Source: Dehalococcoidia bacterium (GTDB lineage: Bacteria > Chloroflexota > Dehalococcoidia > Lucifugimonadales > Lucifugimonadaceae). From it: a stretch of DNA of 18,406 nucleotides. The notes beneath the pieces were generated by a model that searched no databases, had not been told where the DNA came from, and worked only from the letters and a program-made list of their open reading frames with translations. Every line of letters begins with the position of its first letter. The stretch's first letter is position 1. Both the position numbers and the translations under genes were made by a program. Of the stretch, positions 14,705 through 18,406 are shown in pieces. The stretch lies in NCBI GenBank assembly GCA_028278465.1, contig JANQEF010000035.1, positions 1 through 18,406 of the forward strand. Reading direction: 5' to 3'.

Positions 14705-16228
14705 TTGACCACCCAAGCGGACATCAGCGGCGAATCGCCGGCCGACAACTACAAGTGGAAGGCGTTCTGGACGGTCGCCCTCGCACTTTTCGTGATGGTG
14801 ATGGACTTCTCCATCACCTTCCTCGCCCTGTCGACCATCGCCGAAGAGTTCGAGGTCACGCTGCGGGCTGTCACATGGGTGGCCATCGCCAGTTCGCTGA
14901 CCGTGAGCGCGGTGATGCTCCCGCTCGGCCGGGTAGCAGACCTTACCGGGCGGAAGCGCTTTCACATCGTGGGAATGATGCTCTTCGTCGCCGGGTCGAT
15001 ACTGGCGGCGGCCGCCCCTTCCCTCGGCGTGCTGATCGGCGCCCGGGTCCTGATGGCGGTCGGCGGCGCGATGGGCCAGGCGGTGGTCATGGCGATCATC
15101 ACCGCCGTCTTCCCGACCAGCGAGCGCGGCAAGGGCCTCGGTATGCTCACAACTGCTGTCGCTCTCGGCGCAACCGCCGGTCCGATAGTCGCCGGCCCGA
15201 TGCTCCAGTTCTTCGGATGGCGCTCTCTCTTCATCTTCCTTGCCATCCCGACGACACTCGCAATCTTCTTCGCCATCCGGGTGCTCGACGACGAGCGAAT
15301 CGGCTCGACAAGGCCGGTCAGCGGCAGTCGTTACGACTGGCCCGGCGCTTTCCTGTCGGCCGCCGCGCTGGCGCTCCTGATCTTCACAGTCAGCAACCCG
15401 TTCGGCCTCGACTGGGACTCGTTCGTGATCATTGGCGGCGGCGTGCTGACCGTCGTCCTGTTCGCAACGCTGATCTGGTGGGAGCTCCGGTTCTCGAGCC
15501 CGATCATGAACCTGCGCTTCTTCAACAACCCAACGTTCGCCTTCTCGACCCTGACCAGGCTGCTGGGCTTCATCGGCTCTTCGGCGACTTTCTTCCTGAT
15601 GCCGGTGTTTATCCAGAGCTTCCTCGGCCTGAGTCAGCTGAACGCCGGGCTCATCATGTTCGTTGGCGCCGTCGGTATGGGCATCGCCGGCTTCTCGAGC
15701 GGCAGGCTCTCGGACCGCTACGGCTTCCGGGTCTTCACCTTTATCGGCATCGGCACGCTGCTCATCACCGGCATCGGACTCGCCTTCTTCACGCGGGACA
15801 CGCCGGTCTGGGTCATCATGCCGGTGTTGTTCATCAACGGGCTCGGCATGGGCGCGTGGATGGCGCCGAACATGAACGCCACGCTGAGCGTCATCGAGCG
15901 CAAAGACTACGGTTCAGTCAGCGCGTTCCTGAACCTGGTGCGGAATGTCGGCAGCGTTACCGGCCAGGCGATAACGACCGCAATCATCGCCGGCGTCATG
16001 GCCGCCCGCGGTGTCGAAGTGGAGCTGAGCAAGCTGGCGGACAGTGCAGACGGACCGGCCGGAGAGGCGTTCATCGACGGCTGGCGTATAGCCTTCTTCG
16101 TGCTCGCGGGTTTCACCGTCGCTGCGTTCGCTGCAGCGCTCGTCACGCGTCCCGCGTCACCGGCCGCGAAGCCGGCGACGGCGACTGAGTCGAAGAAGGA
16201 CGCTGCGGTCACCGCGGGAGCGGACTGA
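14705..16228 (+). CDS. MFS transporter, DHA2-type (14-TM)
   Basis: A 507-residue inner-membrane transporter of the DHA2 drug:H+ antiporter type. Helix 1 has MVMDFSITFLALSTI (36-50), a variant of the DHA2 'LDxTIVNVALPxI' signature keeping the acid. Motif A is GRVADLTGRKR (77-87) and motif C is ALGATAGPIVAGPML in helix 5. The length suggests 14 helices, with an Ala/Lys-rich cytoplasmic tail. The start is taken as the TTG at 14705, directly after a T7 run and with no Shine-Dalgarno sequence; the next in-frame ATG lies inside helix 1 and is too late. It is only moderately similar to the MFS protein at 4060, so it is not a recent duplicate. It lacks an adjacent TetR gene. It is divergent from the 2-hydroxyacid dehydrogenase and upstream of an SDR. 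Substrate unknown. Confidence 0.88.
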   Translation: MTTQADISGESPADNYKWKAFWTVALALFVMVMDFSITFLALSTIAEEFEVTLRAVTWVAIASSLTVSAVMLPLGRVADLTGRKRFHIVGMMLFVAGSILAAAAPSLGVLIGARVLMAVGGAMGQAVVMAIITAVFPTSERGKGLGMLTTAVALGATAGPIVAGPMLQFFGWRSLFIFLAIPTTLAIFFAIRVLDDERIGSTRPVSGSRYDWPGAFLSAAALALLIFTVSNPFGLDWDSFVIIGGGVLTVVLFATLIWWELRFSSPIMNLRFFNNPTFAFSTLTRLLGFIGSSATFFLMPVFIQSFLGLSQLNAGLIMFVGAVGMGIAGFSSGRLSDRYGFRVFTFIGIGTLLITGIGLAFFTRDTPVWVIMPVLFINGLGMGAWMAPNMNATLSVIERKDYGSVSAFLNLVRNVGSVTGQAITTAIIAGVMAARGVEVELSKLADSADGPAGEAFIDGWRIAFFVLAGFTVAAFAAALVTRPASPAAKPATATESKKDAAVTAGAD

Positions 16229-16249
16229 CCTTCGCCTTCCGACGGGAAC

Positions 16250-16265
16250 CGCCGCTTCCGCGGCG
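16250..16265 (+). terminator. Possible weak terminator after the second MFS gene
   Basis: A 6-bp GC-only stem (CGCCGC 16250-16255, GCGGCG 16260-16265) with loop TTCC is followed by TGTTAATGTTT. The stem is short and the T-tract imperfect, so termination may be partial. Confidence 0.35.
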
Positions 16266-16339
16266 TGTTAATGTTTGCGCCGCGTTCGCGCAGCACCGAT
16301 GTCTCGTATTCATCAGATATGGCAGATGGAGTCTCACCT

Positions 16340-17086
16340 ATGGGCAGCCTCGACGGCAAAGTAGCGATAGTCACCGGCGGCGGAACCGGTATCGGCAAGG
16401 GGATCGCCAGGGCCTTCGCCGAGGAAGGCTGCAACCTGGTGATTGCGGCGCGGGACCTCGACCGGTTGGAGTCGGCCGCGGAAGAGCTGCGACAGGCAGG
16501 GACGGGCCGTGTTGTCGTGACACAGCTCGACGTCACGGATGAGCAGCAGGTGATCGACCTTTTCGCCCTCACCATGCGCGAGTTCGACCGGCTCGACATC
16601 CTGGTGAACAACTCCGGCGCCTTCGACGGTGGTCCTATCGATGAACTGACCATGGAGCAGTGGAACCGGGTCATAGGTGTGAACGTGACCGGACCTTTCA
16701 TGTGCACGCGAGAAGCGTTCAAAATCATGAAGCCGGCAGGCGGCGGCAGGATCATCAACATCGGATCGATCGCCGCCCAGCGTCCGAGAGACCAGTCGGC
16801 TCCTTACAGCACCAGCAAGAACGCGGTCTGGGGCCTGACGACCGCCACCGCGCTCGAAGGCCGGCCCCACGGCATCGCGGTCAGCTGCCTCCACCCCGGA
16901 AACGTCGCCGTTGAGCGCAGGTCGGACGGACGGTCCGCAACGGGAGTCGATGAAGGACCCGAACCACTCATCACCCCTGCCGACATGGGACGGACCGCTC
17001 TGCTAATGGCCACGCTGCCTCCCGACGCCAACATGCTCGAGGCTATCGTGCTCCCGGTAGCGCAGACCTATCTCGGACGAGGCTAG
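16340..17086 (+). CDS. Short-chain dehydrogenase/reductase (SDR), classical
   Basis: A 248-residue classical SDR, the usual family length. It has TGGGTGIG (12-19), LDVTD, NNSG (90-93), and the catalytic S143 with Y156xxxK160 (YSTSK). An R after the second strand (AARD) suggests NADP preference. The start is the ATG at 16340 because GGAG at 16328-16331 lies 8 nt upstream and the protein then opens with MGSLDGKVAIVTGG. The frame is open further upstream, with GTG at 16265 and ATG at 16319, but neither has a ribosome site. It lies 111 nt after the MFS gene on the same strand, with a weak hairpin between, so cotranscription is possible but not assured. Substrate unknown; FabG-like oxoacyl reductases and many alcohol dehydrogenases share this pattern. 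Confidence 0.92.
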   Translation: MGSLDGKVAIVTGGGTGIGKGIARAFAEEGCNLVIAARDLDRLESAAEELRQAGTGRVVVTQLDVTDEQQVIDLFALTMREFDRLDILVNNSGAFDGGPIDELTMEQWNRVIGVNVTGPFMCTREAFKIMKPAGGGRIINIGSIAAQRPRDQSAPYSTSKNAVWGLTTATALEGRPHGIAVSCLHPGNVAVERRSDGRSATGVDEGPEPLITPADMGRTALLMATLPPDANMLEAIVLPVAQTYLGRG

Positions 17087-17221
17087 CAAGACGCTCGTGT
17101 CCTGCCGAAGACGGACTGTCGGCTGCACGGTCTCTGATTGGACATTCCCGTAACGCTTCGGTACGGAGCCTGAAGCACACTTCGAATAGCGTGCTGTAGG
17201 TTCACTGCCGGAGAGGTCTGT

Positions 17222-18406
17222 TTGCGTCCAGCGATTGCTGTCCTGTTGGCCGTTGTGTTTGCGGTGCTTTTCGTGGTGGCTCTGCTGATCAGCCGCGTGG
17301 TCAACACGGCCGGTGATCCTTCGGAGGTCGCCGGGGTCATCAACGACGCAGACCTCTATGACTTCGTCTACGACCGAGTACTCGACGCCGCGCTCTCCGA
17401 TCTGACGAACCGCGGTGTGACAATCCAGACCGGCGTAAGCGGTGAAGAGACGCTGGAGTTCGACGATCCGGCCCGCGCCCACGCCGCCCTGAAAGACTTC
17501 ATCGAAACGGTCCTGCCGCGCGAATATGTTCAGCGCAAGGTCGAGGAAACGCTCAGCGGCGTGATCCCCTACGCATCCGGCAGGAGTGACGGCTTCGCGA
17601 TCGACCTTGAGACCGCGGAGAGGATCGATTCGGTTCCAGAAGGCGTGCGCGTCGCATCAGCCGAGATCGGCCTTGGCGAGCTGGTCGTCACAAACGTCCT
17701 CGTTCCAACCGTTCGGGACGTTAGCGACTCGATAGCGAACGAGGCTCTCGGAATCAGCCTCACTCCGGACGAGGCAGAAGACGCGGCAAGGCGAATCCTT
17801 CCCCCGGAGTGGATCGAGGCGCAGGTCTTCTCGGTCGTCGACCAGACAGCTCCGTACTTCGCAGGCCGGGAAGACGACCTGAACGTCGTGATTCGCTTCA
17901 ACGACCGCGTGCCGATCGCAGGCCAGGTCCTCAAAGAGAAGCTGAACGATGAGGACACGCTGGTCAGGCTCGTGTTCGAGCAGGTTGTCGACCCGCTGGT
18001 GGCATCACTCGTCGCAGACACCACGACGATAGCGTTCGGCATCGCGATCACCGAGACCGACCTCCAGGAGGCTGTCGAGATCGTTGCGCCGCAGGAGTGG
18101 GTGAGAGCACAGGGCGATGGCGTCATCGACGCGATTGTCGCCTGGCTCGTCGGAGCCTCCGACGATCTCCAGTACACGCTCGACCTCAGGCAGCGGAAGG
18201 TCGACGCAGCAGCTCAGCTCGACGATCTTGCGCTACGCAAGCTGAATGACCAGATAGCGGTGACGCCGGTCTGCCAGACGCCTGCCGAGGCCAGCAACGC
18301 GCTGGGCAGCGCGCTTGCGGGCGCGTTCCCGTCATGTCTGCCTCAAAACTCTTCCGAGGTCGTCAATGTCATGCGGCCCGTCATCTCCAACGAGATCAGC
18401 AACTTC
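17222..18406 (+). CDS. Membrane-anchored protein with three ~95-residue repeats, unknown family (5' part)
   Basis: An open frame of 395 codons runs off the right edge. It begins with TTG at 17222, with GGAGAGG (17210-17216) 5 nt upstream. Residues 4-24 form one strong hydrophobic segment (AIAVLLAVVFAVLFVVALLI) after a short N-terminus, giving a signal anchor or signal peptide. The rest is acidic, soluble and probably extracytoplasmic. It contains three tandem modules centred on LPREY (98-102), LPPEW (193-197) and APQEW (289-293), spaced 95-96 residues. Each continues with an amphipathic helix, then 'G..DD/DG' and a beta-like strand ending in an Arg. Two cysteines (C351, C372) after the third module could form a disulfide. 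I do not recognise the family and assign no function. The preceding gap (17087-17221) has only a weak imperfect hairpin near 17149-17166. Confidence 0.8.
   Translation, partial: MRPAIAVLLAVVFAVLFVVALLISRVVNTAGDPSEVAGVINDADLYDFVYDRVLDAALSDLTNRGVTIQTGVSGEETLEFDDPARAHAALKDFIETVLPREYVQRKVEETLSGVIPYASGRSDGFAIDLETAERIDSVPEGVRVASAEIGLGELVVTNVLVPTVRDVSDSIANEALGISLTPDEAEDAARRILPPEWIEAQVFSVVDQTAPYFAGREDDLNVVIRFNDRVPIAGQVLKEKLNDEDTLVRLVFEQVVDPLVASLVADTTTIAFGIAITETDLQEAVEIVAPQEWVRAQGDGVIDAIVAWLVGASDDLQYTLDLRQRKVDAAAQLDDLALRKLNDQIAVTPVCQTPAEASNALGSALAGAFPSCLPQNSSEVVNVMRPVISNEISNF

Noticed and set aside
14700..14706. T7 run as an intrinsic terminator
   Set aside because: No stable GC-rich stem immediately precedes it on the plus strand, and it adjoins the start codon of the MFS gene.
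14755..16188. 477-codon open frame on the plus strand within the second MFS gene
   Set aside because: Its translation is Arg/Pro/His-rich in another frame of a convincing 14-helix transporter; shadow frame.
17149..17166. CCGTA/TACGG hairpin after the last SDR gene
   Set aside because: Only five pairs with a 9-nt loop and no T-tract; too weak to call a terminator.
1..18406. CRISPR array, mobile element, tRNA/rRNA or phage defence island
   Set aside because: No regularly spaced repeats, transposase or integrase motifs, cloverleaf-type sequence or nuclease/defence domains were seen on either strand.

Overview
The window is chromosomal DNA of a free-living bacterium, GC-rich by eye, with densely packed genes on both strands. 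It has no rRNA, tRNA, CRISPR array, insertion sequence or phage gene that I can see. The gene mix suggests a Chloroflexota lineage of the SAR202/Dehalococcoidia type: an enolase-superfamily protein, an SsuD-like flavin monooxygenase, several Rossmann-fold dehydrogenases, DHA2-type MFS transporters and a multi-GAF histidine kinase. Frequent TTG start codons are also notable. SAR202 genomes are known for expanded flavin monooxygenase and enolase families, but this assignment is inference from gene content, not a phylogenetic result.

Layout. (a) 1-2522: a mandelate racemase/muconate cycloisomerase-type gene runs leftward off the edge. Opposite it is a two-gene operon of an NMT1/THI5-like substrate-binding-fold protein without a signal peptide and an SsuD-like monooxygenase. 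The divergent promoter between them carries a large nested inverted repeat (414-481). (b) 2519-3076: a GNAT acetyltransferase on the minus strand, meeting the monooxygenase tail to tail. (c) 3172-6710: a TetR regulator, a 14-helix MFS exporter and a short-chain dehydrogenase, with nearly the same 28-bp element in front of the regulator and in front of the exporter. This looks like an autoregulated efflux/detoxification unit, closed by a strong terminator at 6737-6766. (d) 6790-11490, minus strand: a triple-GAF histidine kinase, a single-domain response regulator and an aldehyde dehydrogenase of the 2-oxoglutarate-semialdehyde type. (e) 11852-13553: an aldo-keto reductase overlapping an RlmB-type rRNA methyltransferase. 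(f) 13550-14545, minus strand: a 2-hydroxyacid dehydrogenase with a formate-dehydrogenase-like C-terminal active-site region. (g) 14705-17086: a second DHA2-type MFS transporter and a classical SDR. (h) 17222-18406: the 5' part of a membrane-anchored protein containing three ~95-residue repeats of a family I cannot name.

Taken together, region (a) looks like oxidative degradation of small organic (perhaps sulfonate or carboxylic) acids, region (c) like inducible efflux, and the remaining oxidoreductases like general carbonyl and hydroxyacid metabolism. The least explained items are the triple-repeat protein at the right edge, the cytosolic substrate-binding-fold protein paired with the monooxygenase, the 2-hydroxyacid dehydrogenase with an atypical active site, and the paired operator-like elements.
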